Position numbers and translations under genes: made by a program
Notes under the pieces: model-generated
What the model was told of the DNA's origin: nothing
Database searches by the model: none
What the model saw: the letters and a program-made list of their open reading frames with translations, nothing else
Shown here: one piece after another, positions 1 to 9,284 of the stretch
Position numbering within the stretch: the first letter of the stretch is position 1
How the letters are laid out: each line of letters opens with the position of its first letter
Assembly: GCF_003386795.1 (NCBI RefSeq)
Contig: NZ_QTUC01000001.1
Coordinates: 2,170,001-2,234,000, forward strand
Origin: Thermasporomyces composti
Lineage (GTDB): Bacteria > Actinomycetota > Actinomycetes > Propionibacteriales > Actinopolymorphaceae
DNA: 64,000 nucleotides
Direction of reading: 5' to 3'

Positions 1-1
1 C

Positions 2-2464
2 GTCCGTGACGGGTTGAAGCCGGTCCACGTCCGGGTGCTGTACGCCATGTACGACGGTGGATACCGGCCCGACCGCGGCTTCTCCAAGTGCTCGCGGGTG
101 GTCGGCGACGTCATGGGTCAGTACCACCCCCACGGCGACCAGGCGATCTACGACACCCTCGTGGGCCTGGCGCAGCCGTGGACGAAGCGCTACCCGCTCG
201 TGCACGGGCAGGGCAACTTCGGGTCGCCCGGCAACGACCCGCCGGCCGCGATGCGGTACACCGAATGTCGTCTCGCACCGCTCGCCATGGAGATGGTGCG
301 CGACATCGACGAGGAGACCGTCGACTTCCGGCCCAACTACGACGGTCGCGGCCAAGAGCCGGTCGTCCTGCCCAGCCGGTTCCCCAACCTTCTGGTCAAC
401 GGCTCCGCCGGCATCGCCGTCGGCATGGCGACGAACATCCCCCCGCACAACATGCGGGAGGTGGCCGACGCCGCCCTGTGGGCGCTGGAGCACCCTGACG
501 CCACCCGGGAGGAGTTGCTCGAGGCCGCGATGGAGCGGATCCAGGGGCCTGACTTCCCCACGGGTGCGCTCATCGTCGGGCGTAAGGGCATCGAGGACAC
601 CTATCGCACGGGCCGCGGCTCGATCACGATGCGGGCGGTCGTCGACATCGAGGAGGACTCGAAGGGTCGGACGTGCCTCGTCATCACCGAGCTGCCGTAC
701 CAGGTGAACCCTGACAACCTGGCGCAGCGCATCGCCGAGCTGGCGGACTCCGGCAAGGTGGCGGGCATCGCCGACGTCCGGGACGACTCCTCGTCGCGGA
801 CCGGTCAGCGGCTCGTGGTGATCCTCAAGCGGGACGCGATCGCCAAGGTCGTCCTCAACAACCTCTACAAGCACACCCAGCTGCAGGAGACCTTCGGCGC
901 CAACATGCTGGCCTTGGTCGACGGGATCCCGCGCACGCTGACCCTCGACCAGTTCATCACCTACTGGATCGACCACCAGCTCGACGTCATCCAACGACGG
1001 ACCCGGTTCCGACTCCGCAAGGCGGAGGAGGAGGCCCACATCTACCGAGGCCTGGTCCGGGCGCTCGACGCGCTGGACGAGGTCATCGCCCTCATCCGGC
1101 GCAGCCCGTCGGCTGACGAGGCGCGGAACGGTCTGATGGACCTCCTCGGCATCGACGAGCTGCAGGCGCGGGCGATCCTCGACATGCAGCTGCGCCGGCT
1201 GGCCGCGCTCGAGCGTCAGCAGATCATCGACCACCTGCGGGAGCTGGAGGCGCGCATCGCCGACCTGCAGGACATCCTCGCCACACCGCAGCGGCAGCGA
1301 CAGATCGTCGCCGAGGAGCTGACCCAGATCGTCGAGCGGTACGGCGACGAGCGGCGGACGAAGATCATCCCGTCCGACGGCGACCTCACCGCGGCCGACC
1401 TGATCCCGGACGAGGACGTCGTCGTCACCATCACCATGGACGGCTACGCCAAGCGCACCAAGGCCGACCTCTACCGCAGCCAGCGACGGGGCGGCAAGGG
1501 CGTGCGCGGGGCCGCGCTTCGAGGCGGCGACGTCGTCAAGCACCTGTTCGTCACCCGCACCCACCACTGGATCTTGTTCTTCACCAACCGGGGTCGGGTG
1601 TATCGGGCGAAGGCGTACGAACTTCCCGAAGCGCCACGGGACGCCAAGGGCGGGCACGTCGCCGGGCTGCTGTCGTTCCAGCCGGACGAGCACATCGCCG
1701 CGGTGCTCGCGATCGAGAACTACCAGCAGGCGCCCTACCTCGTGCTGGCGACGAAGAAGGGCCTGGTCAAGAAGACGGCTCTGCAGGAGTACGACTCCAA
1801 CCGCGCCGCCGGCATCATCGCGCTCAACTTCCGCGACCCCGAGGACGAGCTCGTCGGCGCCGAGCTGGTCGGGCCCGAGGACGACCTGCTGCTGGTGTCG
1901 CGCAAAGGCCAGGCGGTGCGGTTCCGGGCCGATGACGAGCAGCTCCGACCCATGGGTCGGGCGACCTCGGGCGTGACCGGCATGCGCTTCCGCGAGGGTG
2001 ACGAGCTGCTGTCGATGGCGGTGATCAGGGCCGGTGAGGAGGAAGGCCAGTACGTGTTCACCGCCACCGATGGGGGGTATGCGAAGCGTACGGCGGTGTC
2101 GGAGTACCGGCGGCAGGGCCGCGGTGGGCTCGGCATCAAGGCCATGCGAATCACCGATTCGCGTGGTTCCCTGGTCGGCGCGATCGTCGTACGCAACGGA
2201 GACCGGGTCTTGTGCGTCAAAGCTAGTGGACAAGTGACTCAAAGCCCCGTGTCGGACGTTCCCGCCAAGGGCCGTGACACGATGGGCGTCATCTTCGCGG
2301 GGGTCCGCGAGGGCGACGCCGTCGTTGCCATCGCTCGCAACGCCGAGGACGATGCCGAGGACGAGGCGAAAGTGACGGCGAGCTCGGACGCGCCCGGGGA
2401 AGATGGGCCTAGCGACGGTCCGGACGGACAGGAGTGGACCGGCAGCCAGGAGGACAGCACGTGA
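2..2464 (+). CDS. gyrA: DNA gyrase subunit A (5' end missing)
   Basis: Breakage-reunion subunit of DNA gyrase, which introduces negative supercoils with GyrB. About 820 residues are visible; the reading frame is already open at base 2, and roughly the first 35 residues lie outside the window. The first residues read VRDGLKPVH, a GyrA core motif. The catalytic tyrosine is in the motif AAMRYTE, codon 257-259. The C-terminal domain carries the GyrA box QRRGGKG, which marks gyrase rather than topoisomerase IV. In the quinolone-resistance region the usual Ser/Ala/Thr after HPHGD is Gln (codon 140-142), and the usual Arg after KPVH is Val (29-31). The acidic tail overlaps the start of the next gene by three bases. 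Confidence 0.98.
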   Translation, partial: VRDGLKPVHVRVLYAMYDGGYRPDRGFSKCSRVVGDVMGQYHPHGDQAIYDTLVGLAQPWTKRYPLVHGQGNFGSPGNDPPAAMRYTECRLAPLAMEMVRDIDEETVDFRPNYDGRGQEPVVLPSRFPNLLVNGSAGIAVGMATNIPPHNMREVADAALWALEHPDATREELLEAAMERIQGPDFPTGALIVGRKGIEDTYRTGRGSITMRAVVDIEEDSKGRTCLVITELPYQVNPDNLAQRIAELADSGKVAGIADVRDDSSSRTGQRLVVILKRDAIAKVVLNNLYKHTQLQETFGANMLALVDGIPRTLTLDQFITYWIDHQLDVIQRRTRFRLRKAEEEAHIYRGLVRALDALDEVIALIRRSPSADEARNGLMDLLGIDELQARAILDMQLRRLAALERQQIIDHLRELEARIADLQDILATPQRQRQIVAEELTQIVERYGDERRTKIIPSDGDLTAADLIPDEDVVVTITMDGYAKRTKADLYRSQRRGGKGVRGAALRGGDVVKHLFVTRTHHWILFFTNRGRVYRAKAYELPEAPRDAKGGHVAGLLSFQPDEHIAAVLAIENYQQAPYLVLATKKGLVKKTALQEYDSNRAAGIIALNFRDPEDELVGAELVGPEDDLLLVSRKGQAVRFRADDEQLRPMGRATSGVTGMRFREGDELLSMAVIRAGEEEGQYVFTATDGGYAKRTAVSEYRRQGRGGLGIKAMRITDSRGSLVGAIVVRNGDRVLCVKASGQVTQSPVSDVPAKGRDTMGVIFAGVREGDAVVAIARNAEDDAEDEAKVTASSDAPGEDGPSDGPDGQEWTGSQEDST

Positions 2465-3291
2465 CACGCAACGGCGGGCCTGACGAGTCGGGTACCCAGG
2501 TCATCTCCACGTCCGGAGCCGCTTCCAGCCCAGCGGGAGGCTCGGGTGGCTCGGCCGGTTCGAAGGGTGGAGCGGGCTCGAGCGGAGGTCCTGGTCCCGG
2601 CTCTCGTCCGGGCACCGGGCCGGTGGGTGGTTCCAACCCGTCGGGCGGCGGATCCAGCCCGGGCTTCGCGGACGAGGTCGCCGGGGGTCGGCAGCAGCCG
2701 GGGATGGGTCCTCCCGGCGACCGTGGCCCGCGCGGTCTCCAGGATCCTCATGCCTCGGGTGGCGGACCGGACCACCGTTCGGCTCCGCCACGCCCGGACT
2801 TTCGTCGTCCGGATCCCGTGCGTCCGGACCCGGTGGCCACCCGCGAGGCGATCGCGGCGCGGTACCGCGAGCGTGTGCGTCCGACGCCACCGCGGGTCGA
2901 GCCTCCGGACCGCAGCCGCGTCCGTCGGGCTCGCCTGCGGGCGGTCCGGGTCGACCCGTGGTCGGTGATGAAGACCGCGTTCCTCCTCTCGATCGCGTTC
3001 GGCATCGTGACGGTGGTGGCCGTCACCGTGGTCTGGAAGGTTCTGGAGGCCGCGGGCGTCTACGACTCCATCAGCCGAACGGTCACCGACGTCCTCGGCA
3101 GCGCCTCGGAGGGGCCGTTCGTCCTGGAGGACTACATCGGCCTCGATCGCGTGCTGGGCTTCACCGCGCTGATCTGTGTCGTCGACGTCATCCTCATCAC
3201 CGCGATCGCGACCCTGTGCGCCTTCCTCTACAACCTGTCCGCGAGCCTGCTCGGAGGGCTCGAGATCACCCTCGCCGAGGACGACTACTGA
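2461..3291 (+). CDS. DUF3566 membrane protein
   Basis: Actinobacterial protein that conventionally follows gyrA; its function is not established. The GTG at 2461 overlaps the gyrA stop (GTGA), giving 276 residues. The first 150 or so residues are Gly/Ser/Pro-rich and probably disordered, then a basic Arg-rich stretch leads into the DUF3566 domain. That domain has two hydrophobic segments: one beginning near [12 protein letters not shown], the other near [14 protein letters not shown]. The end is the typical acidic LAEDDY. The two-helix topology and synteny support the call. A longer frame starting upstream inside gyrA exists but is unnecessary given the coupled start. Confidence 0.9.
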   Translation: MTRNGGPDESGTQVISTSGAASSPAGGSGGSAGSKGGAGSSGGPGPGSRPGTGPVGGSNPSGGGSSPGFADEVAGGRQQPGMGPPGDRGPRGLQDPHASGGGPDHRSAPPRPDFRRPDPVRPDPVATREAIAARYRERVRPTPPRVEPPDRSRVRRARLRAVRVDPWSVMKTAFLLSIAFGIVTVVAVTVVWKVLEAAGVYDSISRTVTDVLGSASEGPFVLEDYIGLDRVLGFTALICVVDVILITAIATLCAFLYNLSASLLGGLEITLAEDDY

Positions 3292-3343
3292 GCCCACCTG
3301 GCTCGGCTGGACCGGTCGGTGGCCGGGTAGTGACCACCCGGTT

Positions 3344-3372
3344 TTGGGTGGACGCTAGGGTTGCGGTAACCT
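3344..3372 (+). promoter_or_regulatory. Candidate sigma-70-type promoter of tRNA-Ile
   Basis: TTGGGT at 3344-3349 and TAACCT at 3367-3372 are separated by 17 bases, and the tRNA begins 13 bases after the -10 element. This is motif matching only. Confidence 0.5.
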
Positions 3373-3385
3373 TCATCGGCGGCTC

Positions 3386-3459
3386 GGGCCTATAGCTCAG
3401 ACGGTTAGAGCGCTTCCCTGATAAGGAAGAGGTCACTGGTTCAAGTCCAGTTAGGCCCA
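3386..3459 (+). tRNA. tRNA-Ile (GAT)
   Basis: A 74-base cloverleaf. The acceptor stem GGGCCTA pairs with TAGGCCC and the discriminator is A. The anticodon stem TTCC/GGAA encloses CTGATAA, with anticodon GAT at 3420-3422. The T arm contains GGTTCAAGTCC. No CCA is encoded directly after the discriminator. Its position downstream of gyrA is the usual one in Actinomycetota. Confidence 0.98.
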
Positions 3460-3583
3460 CGTTGCCGGAGCGGCCTGGCGGAGGGTGGTCGGTGGCTGCT
3501 GCCACCCAGGTCGGCCGGCCGTTTGTGCTTTAGGGGCCCATGACCCGACCGAACCACGGCTCAGCCCGCTAGGAGGTCCCCAG

Positions 3584-3721
3584 ATGGCGAAGAAGGTCCT
3601 GCTCGTCGCTCTCGCGGTTCTCGGTGGGTGGCTGGCCTACCGACGCTTCATGTCCGATCGGGCGGAGCGGGACCTGTGGACGGAGGCCACCGATCCCATC
3701 CCTCCGTCGGGCGGCCACTGA
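3584..3721 (+). CDS. DLW-39 family small protein
   Basis: A 45-residue peptide starting at ATG 3584, with an exact AGGAGG ribosome site at 3571-3576. Residues 4-20 form one short hydrophobic segment, followed by YRRFMSDRAERDLWTEATDP. The DLWTEATDP motif and size match the actinobacterial DLW-39 family, whose members lie between the gyrA-linked tRNA genes. Function is unknown; it looks like a single-pass membrane peptide. It sits between tRNA-Ile and tRNA-Ala. Confidence 0.9.
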   Translation: MAKKVLLVALAVLGGWLAYRRFMSDRAERDLWTEATDPIPPSGGH

Positions 3722-3772
3722 CCGATCGCTCGTCCTGGGCCACCGTCGGGGCCCTGGCTCGCGGAGCCCATC

Positions 3773-3848
3773 GGGGGCGTAGCTCAACTGGCAGAGCACT
3801 GCCTTTGCAAGGCAGGGGTTAGGGGTTCGAGTCCCCTCGTCTCCACCA
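3773..3848 (+). tRNA. tRNA-Ala (TGC)
   Basis: The acceptor stem GGGGGCG pairs with CGTCTCC (two G-U pairs). The anticodon stem CTGCC/GGCAG encloses TTTGCAA, with anticodon TGC at 3806-3808. The T arm is AGGGG-TTCGAGT-CCCCT. After discriminator A at 3845 the gene encodes CCA (3846-3848), unlike the neighbouring tRNA-Ile. Confidence 0.97.
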
Positions 3849-4198
3849 CTCCTCCCCTGGGTGTCTCTCCTCTGGTGTCTCTCCCTTCGTCTCCAGGCGT
3901 CCCTTCGTCGTCAGCACGCCCCGGGTTAGCCGCGTGGCGCGTTGGTCCCCTGGCACATGACGTTGCGCCGAGTCGTCCACGCGGGAGGAGCTGGTCGCAC
4001 GGTGACGGGAGACTCGGTTCCGGTCCTCTCCCACGAGCATCGGCGGCTCGGGCTGTTCACGGAGCCTGAGGTGCCCCGTCTCGCGATGCCGGACGGCTAC
4101 AAGCGGTCGATCCCGCCTGGTACCGCCACTTTGCGCGCGGGTGGCTCGGCGTGCCGGGAGAGCGTCGGCGGCGGCGAATCCAGCGGAGATCCGGCTGG
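3849..4198. other. Intergenic stretch without a supported gene
   Basis: About 350 bases between tRNA-Ala and the DUF1992 gene. The first 60 bases are C/T-rich. Short open frames are present, but none has a ribosome site, plausible composition or a recognisable domain. No RNA element or clear repeat was seen. Confidence 0.6.
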
Positions 4199-4210
4199 AA
4201 CAATCGAGGT

Positions 4211-4747
4211 ATGACCGAGCGGAAGCCGCCGCACGTCAGCTTCCAGACGTGGGTGGACCAGCAGATCTCCGAAGCGGTCGAACGTGGCGATTTCGACAAT
4301 CTGCCAGGAGCCGGCAAACCCATCCCCGACCTGGACAAGCCCTACGACGAGGTCTGGGTACGCAACTTCCTGCGTCGGGAAGGCCTGACGGCTGACGACC
4401 TCCTGCCGACGCCCTTGCGGCTGCGCAAAGAGGTCGAGCGCCTGCGCGAGAAGGTTCGACCCTTGCGGTCCGAGCAAGCGGTGCGGGACCTCGTCGAGAG
4501 CCTCAACGAGGAGATCCTGACCTACCTCCGCATGCCGGTGTCCGGTCCTCGGATTCCGGTCGCGCCGGTGAAGGTGGAGAAGGTCGTCGAGCAGTGGCGG
4601 GCTGATCGCGCCGCTGACGACGCGGCGAGGGCCGAGGCGGCCGCCAGGGCCGAGGCGGAGCGACGGGCCGCCGAGGCGGCCGCAAGGCGGTCAGCACGAC
4701 GTGAGCCGTGGTGGCGGCGCCTCACCCGTCGGCGCTCGCTGGCCTGA
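4211..4747 (+). CDS. DUF1992 (DnaJ subfamily C member 28-like) protein
   Basis: A 178-residue cytoplasmic protein. The N-terminal half carries the DUF1992 signature: a D/E-rich helix, then NLPGAGKPIP, then VRNFLRREGL. This domain occurs alone in bacteria and joined to a J domain in eukaryotic DNAJC28; its bacterial role is not established. The C-terminal 50 residues form an Ala/Arg/Glu-rich helix (probable coiled coil) ending in a basic WWRRLTRRRSLA tail. ATG 4211 fits the domain start. The bases just before it, AACAAT then six bases then ATG, suggest a leaderless transcript rather than a Shine-Dalgarno start. Confidence 0.88.
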   Translation: MTERKPPHVSFQTWVDQQISEAVERGDFDNLPGAGKPIPDLDKPYDEVWVRNFLRREGLTADDLLPTPLRLRKEVERLREKVRPLRSEQAVRDLVESLNEEILTYLRMPVSGPRIPVAPVKVEKVVEQWRADRAADDAARAEAAARAEAERRAAEAAARRSARREPWWRRLTRRRSLA

Positions 4748-4805
4748 CAGACGACTCCATCCCCTCGAGGGGTCAGCGCTGAGGCCGCTGCCGACTGCTG
4801 GCCGT

Positions 4806-5170
4806 TCACTGACCTGAGGAACCTCGCTGCCGCTCGTCGAACGCTTGTCGTAACCGGTGCGGTGCCCGCTGGCGCCAAGACTCGACGATCAGCTCACGCA
4901 GTTCGTCGACATCGGTCACGCTCACGTCGACCAGGACGATCGGGTGCCCGTCGTAGTGCGGCGTCGTGGAGAACGTTTCCGGAGCGGCGCGGAGCAACGC
5001 CTCCTTCTCGCCGAGGTCGCGACGAAGACCACGAGCCGGTCGTCGGTCTCGCCCTTGACGCGCAAGAACCCCTTGCCTCGCACCTTGAACCCAGGAGTCC
5101 CGTACCACAGCTCCTCGGTCGTCTCCGGCAAGGAGAGTGCGATCCGACGTACGTCGTCCATGGTCGCCAT
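4806..5170 (-). pseudogene. Frameshifted MmcQ/YjbR family protein
   Basis: Two overlapping minus-strand frames together spell one MmcQ/YjbR (DUF118-type) DNA-binding-fold protein of about 120 residues. The first, from ATG 5170, reads MATMDDVRRIALSLPETTEE and continues to DDRLVVFVAT. The second resumes with EKEALLRAAPETFSTTPHYD and runs to the stop at 4806. The break lies around 5016-5024; one missing base there would restore the typical junction. The upstream half in its own frame becomes an Arg-rich non-conserved tail, so neither half alone is a complete protein. It may be a true pseudogene or a sequencing error in a GC-rich run. Confidence 0.75.
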
Positions 5171-5280
5171 GCGAGGACGATAGACGAACTCTCGTCCTTT
5201 CAGCGGTTCACCAGGCTGCCACAGAGTCATGGTGAACCGTCACCGTCCGCCGAAGGTGTCACGCAAGACATCATTGACGC

Positions 5281-8200
5281 TTGGCGTTCCCGCGGTGTTC
5301 GCCGGTGGCTGTGAGGTCGGCGGACGATCGTCAAGACCAGTTGTCGCAAGTCGCGGGTATCGCCGCGAAACTCCGGTCCCGCGCGGCTGGGTCTGAATAC
5401 GGTTTCGAGGTGGTCGCCTCGTCACGTGGCCGTCTCGTCATGGCGCTGGTTCTCGGTCTCGTCCTGGCGGCGAGTCTCCTCGTGTGGCGCGTCTCGACCG
5501 CTCCGGTGCATGTTCGGGTCGAGGACGCCATGGTCACCGTTCCCACCGGGCCTCGCGGTGCGCAGCGAGTCCAGTTGGACACGCGGTGGTACGTGCCGGC
5601 GACGGCCTCCGCACGCGCACCCGCGCCGGCGGTACTGCTCGCCCACGGATTCGGCGGCACCAAGGAGAGCGTGGCCGACCAAGCGCGCTATCTCGCTGAG
5701 CAGGGCTACGTCGTCCTCACCTGGACCGCGCAGGGCTTCGGACGGTCCGGTGGCCAGATCCACCTGATGGACCCGGACTACGAGGTGTCCGACGCTCGCC
5801 GGCTCCTCGATCTCCTCGCCCGGCGGTCCGACGTCCTGCGGGACGGTCCCGGCGATCCCAGAGTCGGCGTCGTCGGCTCGTCGTACGGAGGCGCGCTGGC
5901 CTTGCTCCTGGCAGGTCTGGACAAGCGCGTCGACGCGATCGTCCCGCAGGCGACGTGGAACGACCTGGGACGGGCCCTCTTCCCCGAGGCCACCGGGAAA
6001 GGACCACGCGAGGGCGTCTTCAAGCGAGCGTGGGCGAGCTGGCTGTACGCGGCCGGGCTGGGCAGGTCCGTCCCGGACCTCGACCCGGCCACCGTGCGGT
6101 CCAGCGTGCCGGAGTCCACGGACACCGCGGACCTGGCCAGTGGGTCGAGGGACGGTTCGCCGGACGAGGCCGTAGCAGGGCGAGCGCGATCCTCGACCGC
6201 CACCGCGTTCCTGCCGGAGCTGGCCCGAGTGCTGACGGACACCGCCGCGTGCGGGCGCTTCGCCCTCGAGGTCTGTCGGATGTACCACCGTGTCGCCGCG
6301 ACCGGCCGCGCGGACGCCGCCACGGTGCGCCTGCTGCGCCGGTCGAGTCCCGCGGCGGTTCTCGACCGCATCACCGCCCCGACGCTGCTCATCCAAGGCA
6401 CCGCCGACACGCTCTTTCCGCTGGCGGAGGCGGAAGCCAACGCGGTGGGGATCGCCGCGAACGGGACGCCGGTCCGGGTGCTCTGGTTCTCCGGTGGCCA
6501 CGACGCCGGACCCGGCTCGACCCTCGACCGGAGACGGATCCGCAACGCGACGCGGACCTGGCTCGACCACTACGTACGTGGCAGCGGTCCCAAGCCGCCC
6601 CGGTCGTTCGCGTTCACCCGGGTCACCAGCACTGGCGAGCTCGGGTACGACGTCGCCACCCTCGGGCTGTACACCCGCCGCTACCCGGGGCTGGACGGTG
6701 ACCAGCCGCCGCGTGTCGTCAGCCTCACCGGGCACCCGAGCACGATCAGCAGCCCGCCCAAGGCCGGCCCCGCGGCGCTGTCGTCGATGCCGGGCCTCGG
6801 GATCGTCACTCGAAGTCCGCTGGCACGCGCGTTCGTCCACGACATCCCGGGCCAAGCGGTGGCCTACGAGTCGGCTCCCCTCAGCACCCCGGTCGACGTC
6901 GTCGGCGCTCCCACCGTCCGGCTGCAGGCCGCGTCGCCGACCGGATCGGCGGTGCTGTTCGTCAAGCTGTACGACGTGGCGCCGGACGGGGGCGCCACCC
7001 TGCCGGGCGGCAATGTCGCGGCCGTCCGGCTGACCGGCCTGCCGACGTCGTACGCCGAGGCGCGACCGGTGACCGTCACCCTGCCGGGTCTGGTGCACAG
7101 GTTCCCGACCGGCCACCGGATCCGCGTGACGGTGGCGGCCGCCGACCAGGCGTACGCCGGGCCGGAAAGCCCGCAGGTCTACGTCGCGGGTCTGGCTGAC
7201 GCCGCCATCGAGCTGCCGCGGGTGCGGGCGCGGACGCCGTCCGACCCGGCCGCCCCGTGGTTGGCCGCCCTGGCTGCGCTCGCGGGTCTGTGTGCGCTCG
7301 GTGTCGTCGGGGCATTCCTCGTGGGGCGTCACGGGAGATCGCGGCGAGAACGCCTTGTCGACGCCGGTCACGCCGACACCCCACTCGTCGTGCGCGGACT
7401 GGCGAAAACCTACGGGCGAGACCACGTGGTGCTGCGTGGTGTGGACTTCACCGTGCGGCGCGGGCAGGTCGTCGGTCTCCTGGGCCCGAACGGCGCGGGT
7501 AAGACGACCTGCTTGCGCATCCTCCACGGGCTGGTGCGCCCCACCGCGGGTGAGGTGCTCGTCTTCGGTCAGCGCGTCGTGCCGGGCGCGTCAGTGCTGT
7601 CGCGGGTGGGGGTGTTGGTGGAGAGCCCGGGTTTCCTCCCCCACCTGAGCGGGCGGGCGAATCTCGAGCTGTTCTGGCGGGCCACAGGGCGGCCGCTGGA
7701 GGAGGCACGGATGCCGGAGGTGCTGGAGATCGCGGGACTCGGCGCGGCTCTCGATCGTCGGGTGCGCGAGTACAGCCACGGCATGCGCCAGCGGCTCGCG
7801 ATCGCCCAAGCGATGCTGGGCATGCCGGATCTCCTCATCCTGGACGAGCCCACCGACGGGCTCGACCCGCCGCAGATCGCCGGGCTGCGCCGGGTGCTCC
7901 GCCAGTACGCCGCGACCGGCCGAGCCGTCCTCGTCTCCAGTCATCTCCTCGCCGAGGTCGAGCTGACCTGTACGCACGTCGTCGTCTTGCACGAGGGCCG
8001 TCGGGTCGCCGCTGGCCCGGTCGCGGACGTCGCCGGTGACCAGGGAACGGTCGAGGTCGAGGTCACCGACGTCGAGCGGGCCGCGTCGTTGGTGTCGACG
8101 CTGCCGGTCGCCTCGGTCGCGAGGAGGGAACGCGACCTCGTGGTGGTGCTCAACGGCGTCGCTCGCAGCGAGGTGGTCCGGACCCTGGTGACCGGCGGTG

Positions 8201-8298
8201 TCGGGGTGGAACGGGTCGGACCCCGCGGTCGGTTGGAGGACAGGTTCCTCGCTCTCGTGGGCCAGGACGGGCCCGAGCGGATCGGAGACCGGCCATGA
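5281..8298 (+). CDS. Alpha/beta hydrolase (S15/CocE-like) fused to ABC ATPase
   Basis: Two enzymes in one 1005-residue chain (numbered from TTG 5281). A membrane segment near residues 53-72 is followed by a hydrolase domain with the nucleophile motif GSSYGG (Ser201), an Asp in GTADTLF, a His in FSGGHDAG, and an X-Pro-dipeptidyl-peptidase-type C-terminal beta domain. A second hydrophobic segment near 658-682 precedes the ABC ATPase. The ATPase has Walker A GPNGAGKT (Lys741), signature YSHGMRQR and Walker B LLILDEPTDGLD. The next gene is the permease, overlapping by four bases, so the pair is one transporter with a hydrolase tethered on the outer face. The start is uncertain: GTG 5311, GTG 5410 or ATG 5440 would leave the first membrane segment intact. 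The substrate is unknown. Confidence 0.9.
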   Translation: MAFPRCSPVAVRSADDRQDQLSQVAGIAAKLRSRAAGSEYGFEVVASSRGRLVMALVLGLVLAASLLVWRVSTAPVHVRVEDAMVTVPTGPRGAQRVQLDTRWYVPATASARAPAPAVLLAHGFGGTKESVADQARYLAEQGYVVLTWTAQGFGRSGGQIHLMDPDYEVSDARRLLDLLARRSDVLRDGPGDPRVGVVGSSYGGALALLLAGLDKRVDAIVPQATWNDLGRALFPEATGKGPREGVFKRAWASWLYAAGLGRSVPDLDPATVRSSVPESTDTADLASGSRDGSPDEAVAGRARSSTATAFLPELARVLTDTAACGRFALEVCRMYHRVAATGRADAATVRLLRRSSPAAVLDRITAPTLLIQGTADTLFPLAEAEANAVGIAANGTPVRVLWFSGGHDAGPGSTLDRRRIRNATRTWLDHYVRGSGPKPPRSFAFTRVTSTGELGYDVATLGLYTRRYPGLDGDQPPRVVSLTGHPSTISSPPKAGPAALSSMPGLGIVTRSPLARAFVHDIPGQAVAYESAPLSTPVDVVGAPTVRLQAASPTGSAVLFVKLYDVAPDGGATLPGGNVAAVRLTGLPTSYAEARPVTVTLPGLVHRFPTGHRIRVTVAAADQAYAGPESPQVYVAGLADAAIELPRVRARTPSDPAAPWLAALAALAGLCALGVVGAFLVGRHGRSRRERLVDAGHADTPLVVRGLAKTYGRDHVVLRGVDFTVRRGQVVGLLGPNGAGKTTCLRILHGLVRPTAGEVLVFGQRVVPGASVLSRVGVLVESPGFLPHLSGRANLELFWRATGRPLEEARMPEVLEIAGLGAALDRRVREYSHGMRQRLAIAQAMLGMPDLLILDEPTDGLDPPQIAGLRRVLRQYAATGRAVLVSSHLLAEVELTCTHVVVLHEGRRVAAGPVADVAGDQGTVEVEVTDVERAASLVSTLPVASVARRERDLVVVLNGVARSEVVRTLVTGGVGVERVGPRGRLEDRFLALVGQDGPERIGDRP

Positions 8299-9176
8299 CC
8301 GAGGAGGCGGCTCCTCGTCAGGTTCCGGCCCAGGCGTCGATCGCTGATCCCGTCGATCGACGCGTTGTCGCGGGTTTCGGAGTGCGGCTGGAGCTGCGCC
8401 GTCAGCTGTCGCGTTGGCCCACCAGGCTCGCCTGGGGTCTCTGCCTGGCCTTGCCGTTCGTGCTCGTCGCGGCGTTCCACCTCGGGGACCGCCGAGGCGT
8501 AGGCGAGGCGTCGTTCGCTGACCTCGCCACGGCCGGTGCGGCCAACTTCACCGTCTTCACCGTGGGAGCCGCCGCGAGCTTCCTCCTCACCGTCGTCGTC
8601 GCGTTGCTGGCGGGGGACACGGTGGCGAGCGACGCCAGCCACGGCACCCTCCGCTACCTCCTCGCCGTGCCGGTTCCGCGGGGCCGGCTGCTGGCCGTCA
8701 AGCTCACGGTCAGCGTGCTGACCGCGATGGTGGCCCTGCTCGGCCTCGTCGTGACGACCTACGTCGTGGGGACGCTCGCGTTCGGCTGGCGACCCTTGCG
8801 CACGCCGCGAGGAGACGAGATGGCCGCGGGGGAGGCGCTCGGTCGCATCGTCGCGATGACCGCCTACGTCGCGCTCACGCTCCTCGTCGTCGCCGCGCTC
8901 GCCTTCCTCCTCTCGGTGTCGACGGACGCGCCGCTCGCGGCGGTCGGCGGCACCGTCATGGTCGTCGTCGTCGGCGCGATCCTCGACCAAGTGACGGAGC
9001 TCGGTCCCATCCGCGCCTTGCTGCCGTTGCACTACGCCGACGCGTGGTGGGGATTGTTCACCGATCCGATTCGCCTGGAGGAGCTGGCCAAGGGCGGCGT
9101 CTCCACGCTGGTCTACTCGGTGGCCTTCCTCGTCGTCGCCTGGTGGCGGTTCCTCCGAGCCGACATCGTGACGTGA
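8295..9176 (+). CDS. ABC transporter permease (ABC-2 type)
   Basis: A 293-residue membrane protein starting at ATG 8295, overlapping the stop of the hydrolase-ATPase gene (ATGA). A cytoplasmic N-terminal region of about 50 residues is followed by six hydrophobic segments, including WGLCLALPFVLVAAF, AASFLLTVVVALLAG, TAMVALLGLVVTTYV and AFLLSVSTDAPLAAVGG. The motif DASHGTLRYLLAVPVPRG between the second and third segments is typical of ABC-2 exporters that pair with a single ATPase. It would form the channel for the ATPase part of the preceding protein. Lipid, peptide or drug export are all possible. Confidence 0.88.
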   Translation: MTEEAAPRQVPAQASIADPVDRRVVAGFGVRLELRRQLSRWPTRLAWGLCLALPFVLVAAFHLGDRRGVGEASFADLATAGAANFTVFTVGAAASFLLTVVVALLAGDTVASDASHGTLRYLLAVPVPRGRLLAVKLTVSVLTAMVALLGLVVTTYVVGTLAFGWRPLRTPRGDEMAAGEALGRIVAMTAYVALTLLVVAALAFLLSVSTDAPLAAVGGTVMVVVVGAILDQVTELGPIRALLPLHYADAWWGLFTDPIRLEELAKGGVSTLVYSVAFLVVAWWRFLRADIVT

Positions 9177-9284
9177 GCTCGGAGGACGTGCTCGTCCGGG
9201 CTGGACGGAGTGCGACGACCGGTATCGGCGGGTCGGCGGGGATCCTCTCGGTCTCAGCGTCGCGGCCGGCTAGGTTCGGCAGTC

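Noticed and set aside
3386-3848. Possible attachment site for a mobile element at the tRNA genes
   Set aside because: No partial duplicate of a tRNA 3' end and no integrase was seen in the window.
3942-4214. 90-codon open frame on the plus strand after tRNA-Ala
   Set aside because: No ribosome site, no recognisable features, and it runs into the DUF1992 start.
4761-4772. Palindrome CCCCTCGAGGGG between DUF1992 and the MmcQ pseudogene
   Set aside because: It lies between convergent genes, but as a perfect palindrome without a loop it is a weak terminator candidate and could be chance.
5422-7527. 701-codon open frame on the minus strand
   Set aside because: Shadow of the hydrolase-ABC gene; composition is Arg/Gly-rich and no motif is seen.
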